Assembly (NCBI RefSeq): GCF_003576645.1
Contig: NC_044922.1
Location: forward strand, 17,393,787-17,457,786
Source of the DNA: Ipomoea triloba
Taxonomy: Eukaryota; Streptophyta; Magnoliopsida; Solanales; Convolvulaceae
Length of the DNA: 64,000 nt
Direction of reading: 5' to 3'
In this document: piece by piece, positions 10,877 through 21,626 of the stretch
Position numbering within the stretch: position 1 is the first letter of the stretch
Layout: each line of letters opens with the position of its first letter
Translations under genes and position numbers: made by a program
The notes under the pieces: model-generated
What the model was told of the DNA's origin: nothing
What the model saw: only the letters and a program-made list of their open reading frames with translations
Databases searched by the model: none

Positions 10877-12392
10877 TAACATAATAGATTTTAAATCGAG
10901 GCTACAAAATTTAATATTATTATTTCATTTATTCAAGTATAGTAATCACCATTTTTTAACTAATAAGTGTGAATTAGTATTGTGCAATTAATGATAAAGA
11001 TTAGTAATAATTGGAATAAAAAATCAATGATACAATGACCCATGTCTAGCTTCCAATGCACCACTTTTTATAAAATGAAGAAATGGAATGATAAAACGAA
11101 CAATTGGAATGAATAATTGAGGATTTATTCAAGTATGGTAACCACCATTTTTACCGAATTACATGAGCATCCGTAAATGGGGAAGATCAAGATTGCAAAT
11201 TCTACAATATATAGATGAGCATCCGTAGATTGCTAGTTATTTTGCACAGTACAACTAAAAAGATGGATAGTTAAATAAGGTATTATCATTCAAAATCTTG
11301 TAATACAAATTAAAGTTACAATACAATGTTTTTCCATTAGAAATTACCAATCAAAGTAATGTGATTAAAATATAATATTATAGAAAACATTTGATTGTTC
11401 ACTACAATCACTCTGAAAATTGTAATTTTACATATGTGATACGCCAATGGCAAAATTGGCCTAGCTACTTGAAACCTCATCAGCAAAAATTAAAGCATAT
11501 TGAGCTGTTAAAATCAAACTAAATCACAGAACTACAAAATACTCTATGGAATGCAGACTACACCATAAGGATCTCCAACATGCAGAATGAATCAACTAAA
11601 AATTAAATCATACCGCATACCATAACAATTCTACGCGTGTTAAAGTTCGATCTTCGACTTCGTAGAATTACAAATTATAGATCTCTAACTAATAGTGAGA
11701 GCACAGATATTGGTACGTTGTGAGAGAAGAGTCATTTCTCATCATTATATAGTGGAGGATAAACATAATATGGAAGATTTTTCAAAAGGAAAGTATAATT
11801 AATTTTAATTTTATGTAAATATAGATGATTGACATGTAAAAATTTTACTACAATATTATATAATTTTTTCATTCTAATATAGTTAATTACATGTCAATTA
11901 TATAGATATATATAGATATATAGATATAGATATAGATTATCATATCACTAATCACCCATCACCAATTAATTAATTAATATCAATATCAATCAATATAAAT
12001 ATAAATATTAATATATAACAATATTACCATATCACTAATCACCAATCACCAATTAATTATTCTTTTTTAAAATAATCACCAATTAATTAATTAATATTAG
12101 TATATATTAATATATTATATATTAATATATTAATATTAAGAATAATATCATATACCATATTATCAATTATCAATTATATATCACCAATCACCCATCACCC
12201 ATTAATATTAACAATATTACCATATTATCATATTATCGTATTATCATTATCATATTATCATAATAATATTATAAGATGGATAATTAATAAAATAATAAAA
12301 TAATAAATAAATAAAATAAATGATTTTACCAAAATACCCCTAAGTTTTGGGGGGAAAATTTGGGAGGAAATTGTTTTTATATATAGTATAGA

Positions 12393-13090
12393 TATAAATT
12401 ATCGTTATCATCGTCATTGTCATCATCATCGTTACTTCTAATTCAATGTCAAAACATTCCTTCCTAATTTGTAGGTTCTGAATAATTCTGATAAACAATT
12501 AAAATTAAAATAAATTAAAATACTAACGGAATTTAAATATTTAGAAATAATTCCAAAGTAAAAATGGTATGAAAGTAAGAAAATTCAAGTTATGTGTAAC
12601 ACATTTGTGTTCTTAAAATCAATTCACTACACCTCGAGAATACTACTATGAGCTATAGCACTGTAAAGTATGTTTTTCAATATAAAATAAACTTACAGTA
12701 ATATAGTTGAGTACTCAAGCTATATTACCCTCACGAACTACCACAACATGTTGAACTACCATATCTAATTTTTCCAACGACACAATATTTAATTTATATG
12801 AAATTATAGAAATAATAGCATTAATTAATATGACATTTAAGTCATGTTTAAATTAAGATTGTAACCCCTATAACTAACAATTTAATATAATAACGGCATT
12901 AATTCTCAAGAATAAATTGAAATTAATTATAATTCATTAATTCCTAAACTAATTAGAATTAAAACATTTCTAGAACATTACAGAATTAAAGTGCAATAGA
13001 AAAAAAAAACATTATTGTGAACATAAATATAATATAAACATAAATGTGCAGTCCAACTATCAACTTAGACTTTTAGTTGGATGGAGTGCA
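12393..13090. other. AT-rich intergenic stretch
   Basis: Begins with an ATC-rich tract and then unstructured AT-rich DNA. No gene or repeat boundary is recognised. Confidence 0.5.
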
Positions 13091-13100
13091 TGATTCAATT

Positions 13101-13113
13101 TGGTATCAGAGCC
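13101..13113 (+). other. LTR-retrotransposon primer-binding site remnant
   Basis: TGGTATCAGAGCC matches the 3' end complement of initiator Met tRNA, just after ...GATTCAATT, where an LTR would end. I could not define the upstream LTR, and what follows is a minisatellite, not gag, so this is a decayed element or its leader. Confidence 0.55.
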
Positions 13114-13129
13114 ATGCAAAAGGTACTCA

Positions 13130-13500
13130 CACTGACGGAGAAGTAGTGGAATCCACTGAGGCACTGAGAGGTACTCACACTGACGGACCTTGGCCCGTTC
13201 ACCACTGAGGTGTACGTGACCTGACGGACCTTGGCCCGAATGGTTGCTTCACCACTGAGGTGTACGTGACCCGAATGGTTGCTTCACCACTGAGGTGTAC
13301 GTGACTCGAATGGTTGCTTCGCTGAGAGACCTTGGCCCGAATGGTTGCTTCACCACTGAGGTGTACGTGACCCGAATGGTTGCTTCACCACTGAGGTGTA
13401 CGTGACCGAATGGTTGCTTCACTGAGAGGTACTCACACTGAGTGCTTCACTTAGAGGTACTCACACTGACGGACCACAAGGTCACTTCACCGAGAGTGGT
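13130..13500 (+). repeat. Minisatellite, about 35-bp unit
   Basis: The unit GAATGGTTGCTTCACCACTG + AGGTGTACGTGACCC is repeated about six times, some shortened, mixed with GAGGTACTCACACTGACGGA segments. It directly follows the primer-binding site, so it may be an expanded retrotransposon leader. Confidence 0.85.
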
Positions 13501-13509
13501 AAACTAATC

Positions 13510-14374
13510 TGGATCGCTCATTTTGAGATTTGATTTGCATCACCCTATGTGTAAGAGTCTCTATACTAACCAATTAGAACTCTTTTAAAAAATGAAATTG
13601 TATATATACTAGTGCAAACGTGACATTTCTTTCCAATTTGGGACAACGACTACTTACCCGTTTTTTTTCAATTGTATATGTACACTTTAAGAATTAATTT
13701 ATTATTCTTTAGTTATCAGTTTTGAGAGTACATTATATCAATTCCTTTCTCATTTTGAATAACTCGAATCTACTTTGATCTGACACAAACTAAAAGTGGA
13801 CCGCACAAATATTTATACCACAAAATGTCGATCATTCAAAATAACAATTTTTCTAATATTTCTAACAAATGTTATTAAGTTAAAGAGACCACTAAATGAA
13901 GAAAGCCGAATAATCGATGTGTTTTTCTTACTATAAAGCATAATTTAGCATTTTCTAAGTTAGATACAAACTCTTATCTAAGTTGGTCGGATAATTAACT
14001 TTAAAACTATGACACTATACACATTGTATCGGGATTGCAAACATTAATATTTTGTATATTTTGAGTGGAATCATATGATATTATTTGAGATGTTCAGCTG
14101 CTTGTGTATATATTAATATAAGTGGGATTAAGAATTTTCAATTAGTCATATCCCATTTGACATCGCAATGTGTTGACTAATAATATATGATTTATAACAC
14201 AACACATTATATAAATCATACCATCATTTTATTTTACCACAGCAATAATAATACGATTTATTTAAGCCATTCAATCTAGCTAATAATATTTAAATTTCGG
14301 AAATTAAATTAATTTAAATGACGTCACGTTGCCGGCGACCGCCATTGTTGGCTGCAAGCAAGCTATATTCAACA
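13510..14374. other. Intergenic, nothing recognised
   Basis: AT-rich. The last part is the 3' flank of Nudix copy B and differs from the 3' flanks of copies C-F beyond about 30 bp after the stop. Confidence 0.4.
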
Positions 14375-15305
14375 TTAATTCTGGACACTGGCGGAGAAGG
14401 GATTGAACCCAGATTTGAGAATGACTTGAAGTGGAGGAGTTAGAGGCTTTGGCATATCATTCCATTCATACCAATCCCAACCCTCACACCTGTCTGGTTC
14501 AATGTTTTCTGGGATCTGATCAGGATCGCTCAGTTCTGCTCGGATCAACAGTACTACGTAGTGGGATGGTTTAGCTTCGTTGTGAAACACATGGTTTATC
14601 ACCTTCAAAGTCTCTATGTTCTTCAGCTCTAACCCTGTTTCTTCCTTCACCTCTCTCGCTGCACATTCTTCGAAAATCTCCCCTGCAAATAAATGAACGT
14701 AACATACAAGTAAATACATGCATGGATCGAATGGAGTGGTTACATGTTCGTGTTCAAGCAAAAGTGACCTATTAATATTCTTGATTTAAGGTAATCAGTT
14801 ATGAAGAACTTAGTACTAGTAAAGAATTTACCAAAATCATATAACAATAGAGATCTTTAGTTAAATGTAAAAGAATGCTAAATACATTTAAAAAAATGGT
14901 GCGGTGACAATTTCCTAAGTTTTTAAACAACTTACACTTATATGTAATTAAATAGTATAGACGCTTAAAGTTATTAGTACTTTCAGCGCGCTTGTAGTAG
15001 TACAGACATATTTTGTTGTCTACTATGGAATGCAAATGGGGCTTTTTGTACTAGTATAAGTTGGTTTACATGCGTGTGCAGGTCTTTTTGTCGATTAGGG
15101 TCAAAAGTCAAGAATAGTAACGGCATGTTTCACTCGTCACTCAAAGCCATGAATGTATGTTAAGGAGCGTACCAAATTCGAGGTGGCCGCTAGGAACGGA
15201 GAAACAAGAAGTGCCAGCGCCGGCGAGGCGCTTTCCGACCAACATCTTCTCCCCTTTCGTAATGAAAACCGCCACTGCTACTTTGGGAACCTTATCACTC
15301 CTCAT
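14375..15305 (-). CDS. NUDT1: NUDT1-like Nudix hydrolase copy B
   Basis: Exon 1 is 15305-15173 and exon 2 is 14682-14375, with a 490-nt GT-AG intron, phase 1, splitting the Gly of the Nudix box. The product is 146 residues, close to Arabidopsis NUDT1. It starts MRSDKVPKVAVAVFITKGEK, has VPSGHLEFG at 37-45, and a complete Nudix box G-x5-E-x7-REVxEExGL (GEIFEECAAREVKEETGLEL), whose acidic residues bind the metals for diphosphate hydrolysis. The C-terminal half (SHYVVLLIRAEL, CEGWDWYEWNDMPKP) matches the family. Known members act on 8-oxo-dGTP, NADH or, in rose, geranyl diphosphate; which applies here cannot be read from sequence. Differences from other copies: R2, T16, M21, and K-T in place of M-A in the box. 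Intact and probably functional. Confidence 0.9.
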
Positions 15306-15600
15306 TTTCTAGGGTTTTTGCTAAACCAAGTAGATGATAATACTGTGTTTAAGGTTGTGAATTTTAGCTAAGTATAAAGATTGGTTTTTTGGGTGTTTCA
15401 GCTCCAATGATGGAGGGGTCCTTTTATAGTGTTCTAAGCGCTGCTGGTATAAGCATACCTTATTGGAACTATATACAGAGTGAACGGAATACTAATTATA
15501 GTATATACATACACAAAATACAACTTTTTGTGTATTTCTAGATTTATAAGGTAATAATTAGGTTATGATTATGGGAGACTACACGCCCTCCCATACCCTG
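15306..15600 (-). promoter_or_regulatory. Promoter and 5' leader of Nudix copy B
   Basis: TATAAAAG at 15428-15421, about 116 nt from the ATG. GGTATAAGCATACC at 15446-15459 and the following TTGGAACTATATACA are shared with the other copies. The block ends in GATTATGGGAGACTACACGCC and CCCTGTTTA, which matches relic G at 45550-45600 better than copies D-F. Confidence 0.6.
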
Positions 15601-15615
15601 TTTAAAACATGCATG

Positions 15616-15618
<3 letters not shown>

Positions 15619-15676
<58 letters not shown>

Positions 15677-15677
15677 N

Positions 15678-15737
<60 letters not shown>
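15619..15737. repeat. (TA)n microsatellite with one unresolved base
   Basis: About 119 bp of TA with an N at 15677, so the assembled length is unreliable. The two poly-Ile-Tyr open frames here are artefacts. Confidence 0.95.
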
Positions 15738-15739
<2 letters not shown>

Positions 15740-16462
15740 TCGTTAACATTATTTTGAAGCTCATACCTTCAGAATTTATTATATATGCTATTATTAAAGT
15801 TATTTTATCAAATAATGTGATCCAAAAATATTTTGCAAATTATTTTGTGAGTATTATATTATCTTAATGTATGAATGTATGCGGTCATATATGTAAACAT
15901 AATTGGTGAACGATTTCACAATTGTTATAGTAACTTGATGGATTAGACCTTGTATTCTTAAAATAAAAAATAAACAATAAATAAAAACAAGATTGTCATC
16001 AGCATATCTGAACAAAAATAAATAAATAAGTTTTCTTAAATTTAAAATATATATATAATATACGGAGTAATATAATACAAATATATAATATAATATGTAA
16101 TAGTAATATAATAATGAATGATAAGAATAAGGATAGTAATGAAAGTGTCGGCAGACGAGCAAACCATGTGACCATGTGCGTAGATTACGTATACATATAT
16201 GCAAATATTTGCTATGTGAGTGAGTATTACTTATGATTATATATTGGATCTACGTATATTTAATGCACGTGACCACGTGCGTAGATTAAGTATAGATATA
16301 TGCAAATATTTTCTATGTGAGCATTATACTTATGATAATATACATTGGTACTACGTATATTTAATGCACGTGACCATGTGCGTAGATTATGTATAGATAT
16401 ACGATGCATTGCAATCACAATATTAAAGCAAAATCTTAGGAGGTATAGGTGACTGTTGCTTT

Positions 16463-16495
<33 letters not shown>

Positions 16496-17009
16496 TTGTA
16501 AATGTTACTTTCGTATATAAGTATATGGAATAATATGAACATTCCGTATAGATGGCGTATTAAGTATATAGTACTTGCATTATATATGTATATGTGTATT
16601 ATATGGTATATGGTATAAATATTTAGTACATGATATGCCTATTAATATAATTAGTATAATGCTATAAATATGGTGTATAACTGTATATATACTTGAATAA
16701 TTGTAAAAGTGTGGTATATTATACATGTATATTTTATGTGTATGTGGGATATATATTGTGAGTATTTTATATATATAGTGAGTACAAGGTGTGAGATGTT
16801 GACATATTATTTTGGTGTAAAAATAAATTTTATGTGTCATACTTTGCATGCATTTGCACGGTTTTTTAGGAAGTGAATAAAAGAATGCATATTTTTCGAT
16901 TTTTCCCCCAACATAAGCATGTGACGAGTTGACTATTCAATTTAAGTTCTATTAATGGGCTGTACTTGAGGAATTCTGCATTTACTCTCAATTCCTACTT
17001 TCATTTTTT
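15738..17009. other. AT-rich intergenic stretch with a local duplication
   Basis: A block with CACGTGACCATGTGCGTAGATTA and TTTGCTATGTGAG occurs about three times between 16160 and 16400 (near 16170, 16265 and 16365), a diverged tandem repeat of about 105 bp. A (TA)n tract lies at 16471-16495. No gene seen. Confidence 0.55.
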
Positions 17010-17490
17010 ATCAGAAGTTATATTGTGGATCATGGTATAAAAATGGCACCATTTATTTAAGTAAAGAAACGGTTGTCATCATATATTAACGGAGCTCCGT
17101 AAATGAAATTATAATTAATCTCAAATGATACTACCTCACATTTGTTTTTATATTATCAAATAAAACTGTAGTTATATCAAAATGAAATTGTAGTTGTGTT
17201 GAAAGAAAACTGCAGTGTATATAAAATGAAACTCAATAACAGTTTCACATATTTGAGTGTATATTGTCCAATGAAACTGTAGTTATATCAAAATGATACT
17301 GTAGTTGTGTTGAAAGGAAATTGCAGTGTATATGAAATGAAATTGAATATGTTATACACACCGAGTTAATCGCGCGGAACGGATTCCATTTCTACCTTTT
17401 CTTTTAATTATAATCAAAATGACGTCGTTTTGATGTATGGACTACCATGCATTGTGGACCACGGACAACACTAAAATTTGTAATTTTTTA
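17010..17490. mobile_element. Mutator-like MITE, CTGCAGTTGTGTTGAA family (member 2)
   Basis: Starts near GTGGATCATGGTATAAAAATGG, contains AACGGAGCTCCGTAAATGA, repeated ACTGTAGTTATATCAAAATGA and ACTGTAGTTGTGTTGAAAGG, then AAATGACGTCGTTTTGATG and ends near GTGGACCACGGACAACACTAAAATTTG. Parts and order match member 1. Confidence 0.65.
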
Positions 17491-17817
17491 CTCCATATTA
17501 GTTGGCATGCTTTGATTACTCAATTTAATAGGAGGTCATGTTGTTTATCAATTCATTTTTTTCTTCCTCTAATCAAATTTGAACACAAATATGAGTAAAA
17601 ATTGAGAATAAAGTTTTTGGGAGTACAGGAAGTATTTTTCGTTGTACTTTGCTCATTAATTACACATCAAACATCTTTCTCTCTCCTTTTCCATTTCTTC
17701 TTCCTCACGTCTATCCTCTGCGAAAATGGAGTTTGCTTGGCAACGTCAGAGTTATGAAGAAGAAGAATTCATCTACTCTGTACTTCAACCCATTATATGT
17801 CTTCTTCTCTATTATCC

Positions 17818-17867
<50 letters not shown>

Positions 17868-18136
17868 GTATATACCCTTCAATCCATTGATGGTACGTCT
17901 CATTGGGGGTATGCATACTTAAGGAATCCGACTTGAGTCAACTAGGGTGCGTCTAGTTGGTTTTGGTTTGGGGGTCTCAAAATAGAGGCTTTGTGATGGG
18001 TATTTTCATTCCTCCTTGACTAGGTGGTATTTGGTGGTAAAATATGAGTATTTTCATAATACAATATGTTTTTCTAAAATCTATTTTGGTGAACATGTTT
18101 AATTAGTACGAATATATGTTGAAATAGTGAAGTGTT
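17491..18136. other. Intergenic with (TA)n tract
   Basis: A (TA)n tract occupies 17819-17864. The 17649-17936 open frame crosses it and has no conserved features. Confidence 0.5.
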
Positions 18137-18160
18137 TGAATATATATATATATATAGAGG

Positions 18161-18962
18161 GTTGCGCTCTCGTGCGAACTCTCGCCCAGGTAAGAAATGA
18201 GAACGCTCTACAGCCGTCCACGTGTCCAGATCAACGAATCAGATGCAATTTTAAAAAAATGACGCGGTGGCATTTTCGTAAATAACTAGAACTTTGGTGC
18301 ACCTAGTTTCACTTAAAAGTGCACCTAGATTCACTTACAAGTGCACCTATTTTCGCACCTATTTTTACTTACAAGTGCAAGTAATTTACCTTATTAATAT
18401 TCATGCACCTATTTTCGCAAATACTTTCACTTACAAATGCAAGTAATTTACCTTGTTAATATTCATGCACCTGGGTGCAACCTAGGTGCACCTAGTTATA
18501 ACATAGGTTGCACCTAGTTATAACATTAGGTGCACCTAGTTACAACATTAGGTGCACTTAGTATTGATGCTCACTGTACAATTCACTTGCACCTGTAATA
18601 CATTTTACAGGCATCTACAATACATTTTACTTGCACTTGTGCAAGTAATTTACTGTGTTAACATTCATGCACCTGGTTGCAACCTATGTGCACCTAGTTA
18701 TAGCAATAGGTGCACATAGTTATAACATTATGTGCACTTAGTATTGATGCTCATTGTACAATTTACTTGCACTTGTAATACATTTTACTTGCACGTGTGC
18801 ACCTATTTTCACTTACAGGTGCAAGTAATTTACGTTGTTAACATTTATGCACCTGGGTGCACCTAGTTATAACGTTATGTGCAACTACATTCCGGACACG
18901 TGGCGCGCTGTGATTCGTCCGCAGTTCTCTCCTGGGCGGCCAGTACGCACCTGAACGCGATC

Positions 18963-18965
<3 letters not shown>
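18161..18965. mobile_element. Inverted-repeat element seated between (TA)n tracts
   Basis: Both ends abut (TA)n (18137-18160 and 18966-19006). The left end GAGGGTTGCGCTCTCGTGCG matches the inverse of the right end (GAGGATCGCGTTCAGGTGCG), and the subterminal CGCCCAGG...AGAA and CCACGTGTCC also pair. This resembles plant MITEs that target TA microsatellites. The inside has a 181-bp tandem duplication (18556 and 18737, CTTAGTATTGATGCTCA) and many TGCACCTAGTTATAACATTAGG phrases. Confidence 0.65.

Positions 18966-19006
<41 letters not shown>
18966..19006. repeat. (TA)n microsatellite
   Basis: Uninterrupted TA run forming the border of two inserted modules. Confidence 0.95.
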
Positions 19007-19009
<3 letters not shown>

Positions 19010-19850
19010 TGTGAGTCCACCCCTTCCCATGAGTCTATATAGACACCCCACATCCCTTGATCTTAACTTCACTGATGGTACGGATTAACCATCATTATTG
19101 TTGAATTTCCTTATCAGTTGTAATTACAAGGGTATTATCGTAATTGGTTTGTGCATCTAATATTGGTAAAATATTTTCCGAACGTTATTTTGCATGATTT
19201 TAGGGAGATTTGATGATATCACCTTGAAGTTGTTGGAGGTTTGAATGTAGACGTTTCACAAAAGGTCCTCATAGACTCATGGGATCGGAAAGAACCTTGG
19301 GATGAATTTTTAGGAACTATGCATGTTCTTGAGTTCTACTGTGCAACTTACAGTGTTGTTTTTTCCTTCTGTGCAATCGTGTTTGTATCTGTGTGCATTT
19401 GCAATCGTGACTATTAATGGTGTAGAGTGCAACTGTTAGTCTAACATTGTGCAAAGTAACTTGGGATGAACTTTTAAGAACTGTCAACTGTGCATGTTCT
19501 CGAATTCTACTATGCAATTTATAGTGCTGTTTTTTCCTCTGCAACAGTGTTTGTATCTATGTGCGGATTGGTTTTGTTTGAATTAGAATTTAGAAACTGC
19601 AACTGTGCACCCTTATCTTTGAAACTAAATAATTAAATAGCCCCCAATAATTCAGACCCACTCACGATTTTTAATACCAAAAATACCCCTAAATACATCA
19701 GACCCCACAAAATCACAATCAAAAATAGGAAATTTTATTTAAAACCCTTTTTTATTTATAATCCATTGATCTTAATATTCTAATGGATCATGTGTCTCCA
19801 TGGACTCATGGGAAATTAAGGATTCTGCGACGTAACTACAAAATTTTTAT
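19007..19850. mobile_element. Second module abutting the (TA)n tract, with inner duplication
   Basis: Left part CATGAGTCTATATAGACACC and CCTTGATCTTAA, right part CATTGATCTTAATATTC and CATGGACTCATGGG, suggest an inverted-repeat element of about 0.8 kb. Inside, 19298-19560 is a tandem duplication of about 165 bp (TGGGATGAATTTTTAGGAAC / TGGGATGAACTTTTAAGAAC, TGTGCATGTTCT, GTGTTGTTTTTTCC). Confidence 0.5.
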
Positions 19851-21440
19851 GAGAAATACAACTATACCTGAACTTTAAACTGTAGGACCATTGTTAAATA
19901 ATCAATAATGATGACACCTCAACAACTCTAATTGAACAAGTTTAGAGATCATTCTTAGAGTTTTATCAAATGTATGAAAACTTCTATACAAATTTGAAAG
20001 TCAATTTTTTCTATATCATTATAACAATATCTATTGTAATCATATTTCAAATTATTTATTCCCATCCTCTATTAATCGCAATTGTAGCAATTGTCTTTGA
20101 CAAACTTCCAAAACAATGTGCTTTAACAACAAATGAAAATATAAATATTAATGACTTCATTTTTATTGTTGATGAAAAACAAGTTCTCCACTCTATTACT
20201 CTTATTAAATTAAATAAATTAGTAGATATAACAAAAAATAATGTGTATGCATTCATTTAATTTAGAATTAGGTGTCTACAATGCCTTTATTCAAAAAAAA
20301 ATTTATTCATTATCAATAAATGAAATAAGAGAAATAATTTCATTAGTTATATTGTCTTTAGTTTCTCCAATACAAAGATTCTGTACATTCAAATTCATTA
20401 ATTGATTATATTCACTACATTGTCCATTGTCTTATTTTTACACTATCTTGTAATTAAATATCAAAGTTATAATACAAAATATGTTATATATTTATTTACT
20501 AAGTATTTTATTAATATCATGGAAAAAAAATTTAAAAAAAATAGTTTGAAATCAATCATATTATTAACTACTTGGGAATGATTTGTTGACAAAGAGAGTA
20601 CTCAAATAACCCAATAAATTGAACCAAGGAACTACTCTGTAATATCTTTGAACTACATCATAGTTCTTCACTTTAAAGGTAAATTGTATTTCTTTATTAA
20701 GATGATTTAAAATGTTTAAATTTGTACTATCTTACCTAATCTTATTCCTTAAATAAATCCTTAAACTAGAAATTTCTCTATTCACAATAACTCATTCAAC
20801 AATAATGGTTTCCCGAGCAGAACACCTAAAGGACTGATATGTTTTTATGTTGATAATAATATGTAAATATTAATTAATTAGATCATTATCTTACGTAGCT
20901 ACATTTAAAACTCATTATTAAAAATGTCAATGTATGGCAATAGAGCATCGTGACACACTTGACGCATTGAAAAGAAGCTGAGACTACAACAATGCTGCAA
21001 TCAATTTTGCAAATCTAGAAAATGAAGAAATTTCAAAATAGTCACTGTTGATGCATTCATTGAATATATTAGAACTAATATAAATTTACAAATCATTTTA
21101 TCTTCTAGACTCAACCTGCTTAGATTAAAAACAAATTAAAATTAGCATAAACCTTGACAACAAAAACACTTGGTATATAGGATGTAGCCACTATTTTTAA
21201 AAAAAAAAAAGTTTATGCACAAAGTGACAACAATTTAACTCCAAGGTTAGTATCAATTCAATAAAAAAATACACACACACGCACACACATAAAATCAAGT
21301 ACTACAATCATTCATACTAATTTTTTTAAAAATGAACTGATGCAAAATGGATATGGAAATTGATGATGAAACTGGACACATTGCAGCATCAATATTCAAA
21401 CTACCTGCAAAGTTATTAATTATTCTTACTATTAAGTAAA
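19851..21440. other. AT-rich intergenic stretch, no gene recognised
   Basis: Open frames on both strands at 19970-20260 overlap each other and look random. A short CA tract is at 21271-21289. Confidence 0.5.
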
Positions 21441-21449
21441 CAAGTTTGT

Positions 21450-21626
21450 ATGCTTAAGGTGCGTTAGTTGTTGAAACTTAAGGTGCGCCATTTTAAAACT
21501 TTAGGTGCGTGGTTTGTGTAGCAATTTTAAAACTTTGGGTGCCTGATTTGTGTTCTGGAGGGGCTTTGTTTGTGTGCTTAAGGTGTGTGGCTTGTGTACT
21601 TAAGGTGTGCCATTTGAATGCTTATA
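21450..21626. repeat. Short tandem AAGGTGCG-type repeat, split by the CACTA element
   Basis: CTTAAGGTGCG/TTTAGGTGCG phrases recur every 20-35 bp. The repeat resumes after the CACTA element (TTAAGGTGCC at 24101). A similar array occurs at 57140-57360. Confidence 0.75.

Larger units (their letters stand above)
7913..12392 (-). mobile_element. Helitron-like element, non-autonomous, 4.5 kb
   Basis: On the minus strand the 3' end reads hairpin CGTGC-AAC-GCACG (7939-7927), ten bases, then CTAG (7916-7913), and the next host base is T. The 5' end is TCTATACTATATATAAAAAC from 12392, preceded by host A. Insertion between A and T and a CTRR end after a hairpin are Helitron hallmarks. The DNA on both sides (TTGTTATCGTTGTTATCGTCA and TATAAATTATCGTTATCATCG) looks like one interrupted trinucleotide tract. 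Two more internal TC-type ends at about 8879 and 9817 and a CCCGTGCATTTC-like piece at about 10397-10411 suggest nested copies. No Rep/helicase frame is visible. Confidence 0.6.

Noticed and set aside
13130..13500. CRISPR-like regular repeat
   Set aside because: Units are contiguous or nearly so, without unique spacers, and the genome is a plant's; it is a minisatellite.
15565..15867. Open frames of poly Ile-Tyr on both strands
   Set aside because: Pure translation of a (TA)n microsatellite with an unresolved base.
19970..20260. 96-codon plus-strand open frame as a gene
   Set aside because: AT-rich, hydrophobic by composition, overlapped by an open frame on the other strand and with no recognised motif.
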